Shown: positions 34,531 to 47,600 of the stretch, one piece after another
Position numbering within the stretch: position 1 is the first letter of the stretch
How the letters are laid out: each line of letters starts with the position of its first letter
DNA from: Rhyzopertha dominica
Lineage: Eukaryota; Arthropoda; Insecta; Coleoptera; Bostrichidae
DNA: 64,000 nt
Direction of reading: 5' to 3'
Assembly: GCA_025024175.1 (NCBI GenBank)
Contig: QCXZ01000003.1
Span: 35,302,257 to 35,366,256, forward strand
Position numbers and translations under genes: made by a program
The notes under the pieces: model-generated
The model's input: only the letters and a program-made list of their open reading frames with translations
What the model was told of the DNA's origin: nothing
Database searches by the model: none

Positions 34531-36025
34531 GATAACCAACCCGATAGGAATACTTTACTTTAACTACAGACCATGAAGTGGGCTTCTCCGAGTTGCCAAA
34601 GTCCGAAATGTCGCTTTTTTACCATTCTAATAAATAGACCAAACGGCGGTATGGACGTTTCGAGAAACTGTAAACTAATATTTCGCTTATTGGCCGTTCG
34701 CGCTAAGCTAGAACACATGGCATTCCTGTAGTTGCCAAAACGCGTTCGCATATAAAATATGAGAAGATGCAAATTGAAATATAAAACATAAAGACAATAA
34801 ATGTCTCAACTTATTTTTACAAGAACTGCTGTTGCAGAACTTGCTTCTACAAATACCGTTGCATTTTCGGGTTGTGAGACCGTCATCGGTTTCTAGTTAC
34901 TGAATCTAACGTTTCGCAGGCGTCTGAGGCCTGCATATTCAGAGGCGCAGTTTTCAGCTGGTCAGTGAACCGTACAGCGTACACCGTCAACAATAACGAT
35001 TTTTAGAACGATCACTCGATCCAGCGAGGCATACTTTAGAATTACCCATTGAAGATATTCTAGATGCATCAAGTAGCTTGTTGCTAGATTTGTATTGTTG
35101 GTGGTATTGCTGAAATATCATCTGTTGATAAATTTTAAAAAGCGCACTCAGCATGGTATGTGTTAAACACGATGTATTTCCAAAATGCACATGAAACATG
35201 GACTGGTTTGAGCTTGATTTGCATGGATTGAACGAGCATTTCAAGATAGGTAAATAGCCAAAAAGCTAAAAATCTGTGCATGAGTTCTACTTCAGCAAAT
35301 AAAACCTTTCATGAAATATAAGCAATTATTGATAGTTAGGAGCTTTGATATATTAGCAGTCAAATAAATAATTTGTGAAACCGCAGTTTTTCTTGAATGA
35401 CTGAATGACTATGCGGTCAAAGATTGAGTAAATTATTGTGTTTGTAACTTAGTAATATGTGTGCCTTGCACGGGTATTGATTTAGTATTGCAGCATTCGT
35501 TCGGAGGTAGATTTAGGTTTATAATAAGCTTCTGAGGTTTTATACCAATAGCTTTACTAATTCTCTCCACCAAAAGTTTCACGAATTCTATGAACACTTT
35601 TGAATAATAGTACGTACGCTTCTTTTATGCGGCGGCGTCCAGTATTTTCTAGCAGAAATTATCATCGCAGACGGTAGTCAAAAATATTTTTTTCATTTAC
35701 CACATTTTATTAGAGAAAAATTAACTTATTTAGAATTTACTTGCCAAGAAATGATTTATAGTGAAAGTATTTTGTTATAATAACAAAGATATAAAGGATT
35801 ACTGTAAAACAAACTAGTTTTTTCGCTCATACATTCAATAAGCACCTACAATAAACTTGGAACACAGAAGAAACACTACAGGATTGAGATTGTATCATTG
35901 CTAGAAAAACAAATTAGAAAACACAACTGCAAGAAACATAAATGGATTTAGACGTGAGCGATGCACATATATTTACGGTTAAATAGTTCAGCGAACAAAA
36001 AAAAAGATAGAAAAGTTTTGGGTCT
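34531..36025. other. spacer without recognised genes
   Basis: Open frames at 34560-34772 and 34987-35244 on the minus strand show no domain. The first may be further decayed non-LTR sequence, but no motif supports it. Confidence 0.35.
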
Positions 36026-36027
36026 CT

Positions 36028-36262
36028 ATACGAGGGCTGTCGCCAAAACAATTGAAGCCTCGGTGACGATATGTTGTCCGCCCAAAAAGTCCGGACTACA
36101 CCATGGACGGTCGAAAACTTCAAACTCAAATTGTTTAAAAGATAGTCGCGTTGGCACAGTGCGGCCGTGCAACGTCGTGGATCGGAGTAATGCCGAAGGA
36201 AACGTAATGTTTTGCAATAAATCTCCTTTGTTATTGTTGTCATTTGCTTCATGGTTAAGCAG
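36028..36262 (-). pseudogene. mariner-type transposase scrap
   Basis: The minus strand encodes LHGRTVPTRLSFKQFEFEVF followed by DRPWCSPDF, which resembles the block HDNARPHxAxxTxxLLxxFxWExxxHPPYSPDL of mariner transposases. The usual sequence after SPDL is deleted: LGGQHIVT follows at once. A transposon-end-like TATACGAGGGCTGTC lies at about 36028. The match is partial, so the call is tentative. Confidence 0.45.
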
Positions 36263-38644
36263 ATAACGCTTTATCAACCATATAACAATATACCATGGAA
36301 AGTGCTATTGGAAAATCAAGAAAAGTGGTATCAATAACAATATTGGAGTTTCCACGCTTATACGTTGTGGATGGATTGAGGCAAGGGGAACTTTCGAGTG
36401 CAACATTCTTAGTTATGGTGATGCATCACATATTGATGGAACTAAAGGAACTAAAAGGAAACTGCAACAGAAGGCAGAAATGTAGGGAACATATTCATAT
36501 AAGAATAAACAAAATACAAATAGAATAAATCGACAGCTTTAAATATCTAGTTCTGATACAAAGCAAAGGGAAAATGAAAGAATAAAAAGGTAAATTGCAT
36601 AACTGGAGCAACTATAACGAATAGGAATAAGTAACAAAACCATAATCACGGTGTATAAAATAATTTACAAGCGAGTGTAGGAGGGAAGGTTGGTTACTAA
36701 ATACAGAATGGCAAAAGAGCAAGAGGAGAACAAAAAACGAGATGGGAGACGACAAGGCAAGTTGAGTAGCAAATGACAGGAATAGATGACGAAAGACAGT
36801 GTTGTAAAGTAACTTTTGGTAAAAAAGTGCATGTGTTACACCCAGGCTAAATGGTTATATGCACATAATATGCCAAAGCTATAGTAGAACTTTTGTATGC
36901 TTCTTGCCATAAAATGTTTGCAATCTAACCAGTTACTTACTACCTTTGACTTAGTGTCTGTTAATATGTAAGGCGACTTTCCCAGAGCTAAAGAACACGT
37001 GTCCAGCTGCGGAAAACGACACCATTAGTTAATTTCCGGAGTGGACATGTAGCCGTCCGCTAAGTGTACCCGTACACCTGCATTCGACTTGTGTGCATCT
37101 ATCTGAAGGCTCAAGGGTGATGGTCTCGGCAGTCCATTAAGCACACGCATTTTAATAACGGCCTTCTGCACGTGTTAAACGTTATTCGGTTGTATCGGAA
37201 ACGAATGAAAGCTTCAAGCCGGACTTTCGGATGTAATTAGCTTATTGTCGTTACTGGTCAGTAAATAATGGAAGGCGCAATTTTCATTAGCGTGCTGATT
37301 AACATTTATCAAAAATTAATTTATGTTACGTAATGTGAGAACAAATATCCCCGCGATAAGAGGGAGAATGAACTCGCCGCTGCATTTGCAACGTGCGAAA
37401 ATTGTATTTTTAATGTCGATATTTGCCTTGTACTAATGCAGTGTCAGTATCTTCATTTTTAGTCACTGGTATAACATGACGAATACTACTTACTCTATGT
37501 TTTTCATTAACCATTAAAATAGAGATGACAGCCTATGTTATATGTTTGCGTGGTAACTTTGAGAACCTAACGTGAGAAAACTTTTTTACGTCAAATTTGC
37601 AATTCTGCTAGATACTTACGTCTAAAAAAATTAATTCTTCTTTAACATAATACTTTCATTAAAACTAGACATGCTAACTACAGTACAATTTTTAACAAAT
37701 CATCTTCACCTACCCATAGTAAAACTATAACGGCCTTCATACCCTTTCTACTTGTTTTGATTTGCTTTAATCAATAGTGTCATTGACATCTTTCTGAGTT
37801 ATGTTGGAGCTAGGCTAGTTAGGTGTGGAAAAGCGGAAAATCTAGTTCCTAAAACACAACCAAACATTAAAACTGATGCAGTAGTAATGAAACGAAATTC
37901 TAAACAGAGTTAAATCATCAGCTCTAATTACCTAACTAAAAATAAGCATTTTGAACGAGTTTTTATCGTATTTGCAGAACTGTCATCTGTACCGTTTGAA
38001 GCAACGTTGGTAATACGCTTAATGTTGTTAGCTGAGGAATTATCAAACTCATCCCATCTCGTTATTATGGCTGCAGAAGGACTGGTGCTTAACAAACAAA
38101 ATACATCAAGCCATGCGTTGATGACAACCAGGTGCCTGTTTAATTGACAAAATGAATGTGAAGTCTTTTTCAAATGCGATAAGGAGTAGGCCATGGAAAA
38201 TTTCAACTTTTGGAGGATTAATATCATGATAAGTACAAGCTGTATAATTGTTAGAAATTTCATCAAAGAATGTAATTTTACGAAGATCACTCAAGTAGAA
38301 TAGAATACTCATAGGTACCTGTACAAAAATCTGGAACATGTTCTGTCATCGACTGATTTAAGTATTTTACTTCGGCTAAAGACTTTGTTCACATGTTGGT
38401 TATGTGGAATATTTCCGGTAAAAATTTTAACTCAACGTTATATATTAAAAAATGTTTGAGGTGACAAATTTAATTCCTAAAAAAATTTAATTACCTGTGC
38501 ATTAGCGTATTGTGACCATTCAAGGATTTGTTGTGATCGTTTTATATTTGGTTTGTATTTTAGACTTACATCAGATGAATCTAACTGGAACAACACCATT
38601 ATTATTGAAAATAGACCTATCTAGCAAATATAGCAAAGCCAACT
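36263..38644. other. unique non-coding stretch with candidate enhancer
   Basis: No gene is recognised. It includes the high-complexity block 36940-37450, annotated separately. The minus-strand frame 37928-38290 matches no known family. Confidence 0.35.
36940..37450. promoter_or_regulatory. candidate conserved regulatory block
   Basis: Half a kilobase of unique sequence with no simple repeats and nearly balanced composition, unlike its flanks. It holds two CACGTG E-boxes (36996-37001 and 37169-37174) and several ATTAG/TAAT cores. The first E-box lies inside ACACGTGT, which fits the ACAnnTGT site reported for Iroquois proteins, though such a short site is expected by chance many times in 64 kb. 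Confidence 0.35.
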
Positions 38645-38907
38645 AGGATTTATATTTTAAAAATTGTAAGTTTGTGTTATAACTAAAAAAATTTCACCAC
38701 CCGTAGAATGCCGAATGCACCACCCGATTTAAAATTAAAATATCTATCAAAACCTTTTTTTCATATCTGCTATCTACATACCCAAGCGAGATACTGGGAC
38801 CTGAAGAAATGTTCAGTCATTCAAAATTTGGCTATAGTTTTAAAACCCAATATAAAAATGGCAATCATACCGTTCAAATCACAAAATAATAATTAATAGT
38901 ACACCCT
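38645..38907 (-). repeat. solo arm of the 4.8-kb foldback family
   Basis: This stretch parallels the right arm of the 4.8-kb element: AAAATATCTAT, CTACATACCCAAGCGAGA, TTGGCTATAGTTTTAAAAC and ATAAAAATGGC, then TACACCCTG at the end. About 60 bases of the outer terminus found at 19620-19680 are missing here. No inverted partner is seen nearby. Confidence 0.7.
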
Positions 38908-41157
38908 GCAGCCTGTACACCAAAAACAAGATGACTACTACGAATTCCACACAGCTATCGGTGCACTTGATGTGTCAACAGGAACCTACTCAAACAGAAG
39001 CTTCCGGTAGCTAATAGTTTGTTTACGCTTGCATTTATAGAGTTGTTAGTATTAACAGTGAAGTGTGAAGAAATAGGTAGAAATTGGTTGGCCAAAACTT
39101 GCGTTAAAATGAGGGTGCAATTCACACCTTGTTACTTGTATGACATTCTTGTCACATTATAACAAATATGTAGGTGCTTATTAAACAGTAAAAACTCAAA
39201 GAAGTTGAACATTCTGTTGTACAGTGCCATTCCAGTTGACACACTTTGCTACTTTGTATTCAATTCATTATCTTGTTAGCATTGCTAACGCAAATCATTA
39301 TTTACGTTTTACGCAATATACGAAGAAACTTGCAAAAATTGACCTGTAAATTTTCTCTACGGAATTACTAGATAAAAGTTTTTGTATTGTTAGCAGGCAT
39401 TTGTTATACTGAAAACGCTTTTAATTGCCCATACATTGTTGCAACTGTTGATGAAGGCAATGGAAGTCATTAAACTTTTTCTGGTTAGACGTCATACCAC
39501 TCGTCATAGTAATCAGACATTTTTTATAGCTAAAATAACTGAAGATAACTCCGTGTCTCCTTTATTTTTTTCACGCATAGACGTAAAGCTTCCTTGAATA
39601 CAGAATAGATGTAAAACTCCTGTATTATATTCAGGGTAATGCGATTTTAGACACCATTTTAATACAAATTCTATGAGACTGTATTTCTGTAAATAATTAG
39701 AATACTTATTTCATCTATTTACAATATTTATACCTACAATTATTACATCCTTATACTATTATTGAAAAAGTGAAATTATTTTATATTTTTCATATATATT
39801 TTCATTTATGAAAAAATTGATTTTCATGCTTGGATTTGATTAGCACACAAGAAATTGATAAAAGTATAAAGCTAAAAGCAGCTTCAGTAATGGTGCCTAT
39901 AATTTCCTGTTTCTGTTAATAAGGCTTTAGTAAAGTTTCCTTTATGCCATTTGAATTGATGCAAAACCAAAATGATCCGTTAAATCCTGCACACATTCAT
40001 ATAATCGCAAATGAGAACCTTATATAATTTTTTTATTTTAGTATGTTGCTATCAATGTAATTTTACTACTTATGCCAGTTTATAGTTTATACTTATTACA
40101 CCACTGCCTTTGGTAGGATGTACCTAATGGAAGATTCCTCAGAAATATAAACATACTTTGGCGGATACGACAGTGGTTTAACTAACAAACCTAATATACT
40201 TCTAATGAATTGTCAACAACAAATATGGCGTTCAAGGTGTACCTGCTGCCGCAGCTTATGATATTTTAATTATTAACTACGTGAAATTTATTTTTAATTA
40301 GTAGCTTTAAGCACGGTACGGCCTATAATAAATTACACAGGACTGGACGTCAATCTATTTTAATATTTGATTTTATCGTCGAATTACATAATTAAAATTA
40401 ACAGAATCGCCGTTGTTGGCATAACGATTAAGTTCCTACGGGCATAACGCGAGCGCATGCAACGGAAAAGGCCCAAGATTCATTATAAAAAATATGTTGT
40501 AATGCAGTTATTGAATTTGCTCGGCGACACAGCTAGTGTGCGTTTGTTCTATGTATAGGAAACGCGCGCAACATTTTGATAAGTTAATATATTAGCTATT
40601 AATGACTGTGCACAATTCCTGACAGACCATTATTAATCGAGGCATTAACATAAAAAATCGTGCGTTCTACGACGGCCAACGATGTGGCTATTCGCGCGAG
40701 TAACAACTCTACTAAGGGCTTTATTAATTGTTTATTAAGCGTACACGTCGTAATGCGGCTGAAAATGCAAACCACGCACCTTGTTATATTTAAATTATAA
40801 AGGAGCGGACGCGCCGCACCGAGACACGCTATCAAAATTCATAAAGTGTTACGAACGTATGAAAAGCCAGGTGTTAACATCGGATGTAATCTTTTTATTT
40901 TCCCCAGAGAAGGCGTTCGTTCCTACCTGATACAGAATTACGAATATCGGTGTTTATATGCCATATCTTATTCGAAATTTGTCAAACTTTGATTTTAATT
41001 AACTGCTGATATGATGCATGTAGCTCGTCAATATATTTTTTAAATAAAATAACATAAACATGCATGCTCAACATTTGTTCCATTTAACTTGAAGTAAACA
41101 CGATAAGGCGATAAAGTAACGCATAAAATTTAAAATAAGGGAAATTTGCAAAAAATC
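38908..41157. other. unique non-coding stretch
   Basis: No genes recognised. It contains the block at 40280-40860, annotated separately. Confidence 0.35.
40280..40860. promoter_or_regulatory. candidate conserved regulatory block
   Basis: Unique, high-complexity sequence, CpG-richer than its flanks, with many TAAT/ATTA cores (for example AATTAGTAG, TATTAATGAC, TTATTAATTG) and no repeat structure. The minus-strand frame at 40599-40835 looks fortuitous. A distal enhancer of the Iroquois gene or the 7746 gene is possible. Confidence 0.35.
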
Positions 41158-41337
41158 ATTCAGTAGCATTACATAATATAAACTTTGACATATATATATG
41201 CCTTTTGACTTGGAATAGTCTTTTGATAATGTAGTGGTTAGCATATTTTACTAGCAATTAAAAAGTCCCGATTTTAATCCCGTTTAATACCTTTTTGAAA
41301 TATATTTGCCTGAAAAAATTCATTAAAATATGTCTTA
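41158..41337 (+). repeat. tRNA-derived SINE, copy 1
   Basis: About 180 bases, repeated at 41477. The middle (41224-41283) is tRNA-like: an A-box-like TAGTGGTTAGCA, an anticodon-arm-like TTTACTAGCAATTAAA and a B-box-like GATTTTAATCCC. A conserved body lies on either side (TTCAGTAGCATTACATA upstream, TTTGCCTGAAAAAAT downstream). These mark a Pol III-derived SINE rather than a functional tRNA. Confidence 0.7.
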
Positions 41338-41476
41338 TAGTCATTATTCATTATTAATATAACAGGTAATAAATAACTTTGATATTATATGATAATTTGA
41401 ATCTGGCCACCGTAGCAAAAGTCCGCTCTGAAGCTCGCAAATAACGAGCGACTCAGCTACAAAAACGCTAGATAGC

Positions 41477-41655
41477 GTTCAGTAGCATTACATATTATAA
41501 ACTTTGACAGATATATGCCACTTTGACCTGGAATTCGAATAGGTATTTGATGTTGTAGTGGTTAGCACATTTGATTAGCATTCAAAAATCCCGGTCAAAA
41601 CTGGCAATACTTTTTCTGAAATATGCCTGAAAAAACTCACTTACATACGTCTTTT
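41477..41655 (+). repeat. tRNA-derived SINE, copy 2
   Basis: Direct repeat of 41158-41337. Its tRNA-like part (41548-41605) is better preserved in the A box and anticodon arm: TAGTGGTTAGCACATTTGAT, then TTCAAAAATCCCGGTC. The B box is degraded. The 140 bases between the copies hold a small stem, GCTCG...CGAGC, near 41440. Confidence 0.7.
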
Positions 41656-44600
41656 AATCGATAGATGATGTTTTGTCTAATGATACTAGTCGACGTTTTT
41701 GTTATTTTTGGAACAGTTTTCGTTAATTCAAGGTATTCAACAAGTGCTTACTGCAGTCGGAAGTGTCATATACATCGATAAGGTTTGTAAAATTGTAAAT
41801 TGACTGACTACACTTTGAGCACCATACCAACAAAAAATAACACTCAACATCCTATTTCTCGAAATGCCAGGTGCAAGTCGTAATTAGGATAAGTTTGTAT
41901 CCATAATCCTAATAGCAGGTATGCCAGTGCACATCAAATACTCAACTATAGCCTCGAATAAGGTCCAAATCAAATACACACGCAAGATTTTGAAACACAA
42001 TATCATTGACAAGTAGCTACCTCGCAATCAAGATCGAGGATATAATGACACAGGAGATAGGTATACAGTTGATTATACCCAGTGGCTTCCACGAGGATAG
42101 AACCCCTCATTAAATAACAGGTGCCGGCCGGCTTTTAATATTTCAAATTGCTATCTATATTTTATAAAGCGACTCCTTAATGTATGATAAACTTTGATAA
42201 TTTAAAATGTTATTTGGCGTTTACCGCGCGTTTTTAGTTCCAAACAGCAATTATGGACGTCAGGCAATATAAAAAGGAGGGAGCTGGCAACAGGCGTAGG
42301 TAATATATTAATCGAAGAGGTTGCCCATTGAAATAAAGAGTAAATTTATACTTGCGCTGAAGATCATTTAAATTCTATTATAACTAATAAAAGGTTACAT
42401 AAGTAGCAATCAGACAAAAAAAAGTAATTTTGTCTTATTTTTACACCTGTCCTGAAATATATTTAATTTTATGTCAGCGTAAGGTTAAGTCTAAAAGTTC
42501 ACAACAATTTATTTCTCATCAGCGGTTCATATTCTTCATAACGCAGCATACTTGTCACAAATGTAACGTTCATTACTCCTAAGTTTACATAGTAGAATGT
42601 AAATTAATTAATTAGGTCATAGTGTCAACAACATAGAAATATAACGTTCTAAAATATAACAAGCTTTAATTTTTGTTTATTGTAGCTAACAGAGCCTATT
42701 TGGTTTTGTAAGCACAAATTTCAGCGGGATTGTTGTGTCACCAGGTTGTCAAAAACTGGAAACATCTGTCCGAAATAAATGAAAATTGTTGTTTTATATT
42801 TTATATAATTTATTGCTAATATAATTGCTGACGCGATTTTTAGATATACCAAAATCTACCTTCTTGAATAAAAATAAAACACGGTTATTTTCCCGATACA
42901 TATTATTTTTTACATTCACACACCAAATTTTTCAATTACGTAGAAAATTAGAAAATATAAACTTATTTTTAACATTCGCCAAACAGAATATTAGCTACAC
43001 TACTAGCATTAACTATTCTCAAGTTTTTCATGTTACGCATGGTCATGCAATATTTAATACGTCAATGAATTTTTCTCCCGGGGCTGAACCCTATACAAGA
43101 TGATTTAATTGATCCCGTAAAAACAAGAAAGTTTATACAAGTAATCCATAGAATCTTAATTTACTGGTTAAAAAAAAATTACATTAACTGGCATTAAAAA
43201 GTCTTTGCTAGCTCTCAATTCTTTAATATCTTCAGGGTATTCAATTTATCATTTAGCATATTATTTGCGAGGGGAACACTGAAGTATAAGGTTTATCAAC
43301 GCAGAAATATAACGGAACGAATATGTTTAAAAGACGAATTTGAAAATGTATTGAAGTTGATGAAAGAAAATTCATAACACTTTTATAAATAAGATATTGT
43401 ATTTCTGAAAATATGCCTGAAAGAAAACAAAATTGTGCTTAAACTGTGTTTTTCTTTATTACATTGAATAATTTTCGCCAAAGTATAGATGTTCCGTTGA
43501 AAAAGTTCAAGTAACCTTCAATTGTCCTTGAAGAAGACATCGATGGAAACATGTTTAGTTCAACAAAATGGTTCTCTAACATTATACAAATTTTACGTAA
43601 AAAATCGCACATGCATGATCAGTTCAGCATTACGCCATTAAAAGGTATGCAACAGGTACAGTTAGGTACATTAATAACTTAGACACTAAAGTTTAATTTT
43701 AACATTTGAATGAAATGCAAGTGGTAGTTTATTCAGAAACCTAACTTTTGCTTGAATTAATGACAGACATCCACAAAAATTATTGTTATTGTAGTAAACT
43801 GTACTTTTTACATGTTGACTTTTCATTTCTCCTTAAAACGTTAATTTAAATATATGTAAATATTTGTTGTTAGAAGGAGGTACTGTTTTGTGCTGCGCAA
43901 AACTAAGGGAAAACCGTCATCCACAATAAATAAAAACCAATTTGCCTGGTAAATTCCATTCATTAAACCTTAAATGCCAATCATCGAATTGACTGAGTAA
44001 TGCACTTTTCAGAAGAAATTTGTAGGCTGGGAAAACCAGGCGTGCAATATGCACCCCTGGGCGTTAATCCCTTGTAAGCTGAAGAATCCCAGGGTTATGA
44101 ATGAGTGTAAACTGTGGAGAAATGTTTGTGAACCGAGGATTACGAGGAGAAATATTTACCGAGAAACCTGGCTTTCGAAGTTAATACCCTTCCGGTTGAC
44201 TTTCGTAATGAGGTACGGAGTCAGGTGCTGGTCAGTACCTGCGGGGAGGGTCAAAACGGCTCGAGGCTTGGGTTTGCAAAATTTCATTATACGGATACTT
44301 CAACAAGTAACTACGGTTTGACTGGGTATTTGAATATTGCTTTTTGTGAGAAAGTGAACTATATTTAAGTAGATAAGTTTTTACAAGTAAAACGACTAAT
44401 AATACTAATACATATGTTAAAGGTTGAAATCTTGGCGTTTTCCGCTACAAATGAGAGCCATTTTAAAACAAATTAAATGCCGAATCAATGGTGGGAAGTT
44501 TTACCCACCCACAACGTTCTGTTCGTACAATAGCGTGTTATCTAAGACTAACAAGGAAAACTAACACAAAATGAATGTCATATAATATGAATATGTATTC

Positions 44601-47600
44601 TTAATCGCATCCACATTTATATACATTGAGTTTAAAAAGCATCACTCTCAGTCAAGGTTTCTGTTGGTAATATTTTGGATTTTCTTTTTGCTACTAGATA
44701 TTTGAATATCACCCTAGTATTTAGCAAAAAAGCCTTCAGCTATTACTGAATTAGTTGGTCGTGTTATAATTTATAATATAATATATATAGTAGTAATATA
44801 CAAGACCTTTACTGTTTCGAGTGATGCTAATTATAATAGTTAGTACTAGTAATAGTTAAACTCGAAATGTCGCAATTGTAAGTTTGTAAAATCAAAAATC
44901 TAAATAATAAACATTTGCATAGTAACTTTGTTTATTCCATTAAATGGAAAAAAATACAGGAATGATAATATTTATGTAGGTGAATTAACCTAGGATTTAC
45001 CGAAAGATTTGCAGAGGTGTATAAATTACCATTTTAGACTTTGTAAACATGCTTTCGATAGTTTACACGTATTTGATTTTGTAATNTCTAACTTCTTGCA
45101 TGAAGAAACAAATAACAAGGATTTTCAGGTGTCAACGGAACTTCTTGGAGAATTTCTAGAATATGCAGTACGTGTTAACATTATTGCCAAAACTTGTTAT
45201 GTGGATGGCATCGGTGAAATTTATAAATTATCATTTAATATGTATTTTTCAATTTAATTTAATGCATAAAGTTTTTTCAAATTGAACTTTGTAAGGGAAG
45301 TGACATCCATTTTGTGCTGCCTTTTCTTGCCAGTCTTTCCTCATACTGTCAACCACGTGAACGAACACTAACGTTGGCGTTGTACTATTTCCCATAGATG
45401 ACCTGACATTTGTTTGTTTATCAGTATCTTAGAAAATGGTTCTCAATTGATCGTCAGAATTTTAACATTTTCGCAAATATCTACATGTATTACCATTGTT
45501 GGCTGTTTTAATTTTGAAACTTGATACCTGTACGTAAGTTATCGTTTCTCCTCCTGATCTATCCTTCTCTTTTTTGCGGAATTTCTTTTCTGCTTACTTG
45601 TCATTCGAGGTTCATATTACAATAATTATTAGATAAGAATCATCAGTCGCCCAATTAATTAATTATTTAATGGGTACCTTTTGCATCATTAAGCGTTTGT
45701 ATACAAACCTGAATAAATAAATCAGTCTCCTTACTATATTTACAACTGATGTGATAATGCAATAGTTTTAGTAGCTTTAGCAGCATTTACACATTCACTA
45801 TAATTAAAAGAATAAAAAAAATTAATATTTTTGTCATTTAGAGAAAAAAAATCCTCTACTACATTTTTTGTTTGTCTTTTTAGCCTGTCAACACCGACTA
45901 CTTCATGAAGTAGGTACGGATTGACAAGGCGATAACTTGTTTGGGTATCTATCCTCCACCCATTACCTCTTTTATAATTTCTCATATTAGAAAAAAAACA
46001 ACACATCATTTCTAGAGTGTTTCAGGTACTTTGTATAAGCACGTAGTAAGTGTTGTAATTTGAGGTATTCCTAAAAAAGTAACAATTAAATAGGTTTCGA
46101 ACGGATGATGCCATATATTACATGCAAACATTACCAGTGAATCGTTATACTATTGTCTATTGCTCCTATTTCACACTCTTGTAGGATTTATGAATAATTC
46201 TATGACAGATGACGCCTTGTGCCACTTCATGCAATGCTTCAACTTCGTGTTACAATCTATCCCGGTTTTCCCTAGAAGACGCGTGTTTCCCAGTTAAACG
46301 AATAAACAAATAGGTACCTGAGTATAGTCTGGTCAGATCGATATTTTATTAAATCCAAATAAGACTATGTAAGCAGGTATATATGTGATGGATCAAAACT
46401 GTTACCGCTAAATACAAGTACCTACACATATCTTGCGTCAAGAGGTCTACAATTATTAATTGAAGACAGTGATAAAAATTAGGTTTTCGTTGTTAGATAA
46501 TCCTTGAAAGTGATATAGGTCCTGCTAAGCAAGTTTAAAATCTAGCTCAAATCGTTCATTTGACATGTTAGGTCCTTAATTAGTAAAACTTGTACATTTA
46601 GATATTAGACATTATTTTCGTGAATACATGTTTGTTTGTAAAGGAAACAGTACAATGCAAGCCTTAGCGCTATTTTGCTATTACAAAAAGACACTTTTTG
46701 TACTGCTTGCAATGCTTAATACATAATGTATTCTACGACGTTGATTTTTGCTCACTTTTCCGCACGCACAATAGTAAATGCTTAGTTTAGATTAGTGTCG
46801 AAGTGTCTATAGCCTACATTAAAAATTTAGCTTACGGTATGTTTAAAGATTATATGTAAAACCTAGAAAAATTGGTGCATATTTATTTGTTTCTTATATT
46901 AATACCTAATAGCATGAGCCAGTCGGTATTCTATCTCAGGCTTAGCTGAAATTTTATTTTATATGAGTAAGCTTAGTTTACTGAGTAGGCAATAATGTTT
47001 AGATATATTTATATTTAGATATAGGTAGGTACCTACTCTCTTCTCTTTGTTAAAGTTAATGTTAGCTAAAAGCAACCCTGTAACCATGACATCACCTTAA
47101 ATTGAGGTGTATTATTGACTACTTATGTCACAATAAGTGAGACACAAATAGTTATTAAGTAAGTAAGTAACAACTAATAAGCAAAATAGACTTCAATTAA
47201 TTTATTTTTTTTTCGTTATTAGCAAGATGATCATGCGATGTAGATCTGTAGAATAATCGAGCTATTATCGCCTGCTATTATACAAATATGTCCATAGAGT
47301 TAGTTTGCTGATACAAAAGATACATTTAATTGCTTATTCAATATGTAACCACAGTTGCTGTATGGGATAAAGTATTATTGCTGTGCTCTTGTATATTATC
47401 TGCATAAAACGAAACTTCATAAGATTTCTTACTAATTATTTTTATCTGTTACCTATGTACATTTGAAACGAAACACAGCGAAGACATAACAATGGATCAG
47501 GTGACTGATTAGAGTCGATTCCAACAATTAGGCCCTAAAGGATTAATGAACAGGCGAATGTTGAACTATTTAGCTTTACTATTAGCCCGCGTCCACGGGG

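Noticed and set aside
36295..36528. 77-codon frame MESAIGKSRKVV...
   Set aside because: Slightly RT-like (ending ...IRINKIQIE), but too short and without any catalytic motif to call a retrotransposon.
41548..41605. Possible tRNA gene
   Set aside because: A-box and anticodon arm resemble tRNA, but the B box is degraded, the acceptor stem does not pair and the unit is repeated with non-tRNA flanks; called as SINE.
44000..44290. Coding exon in a GC-richer patch
   Set aside because: The frame at 44049-44321 has no domain and no good splice sites.
45740..46009. Minus-strand 89-codon frame with VNPYLLHEVVGVDRLKRQ
   Set aside because: Looks protein-like, but I could not place it in any family, and there is no supporting context.
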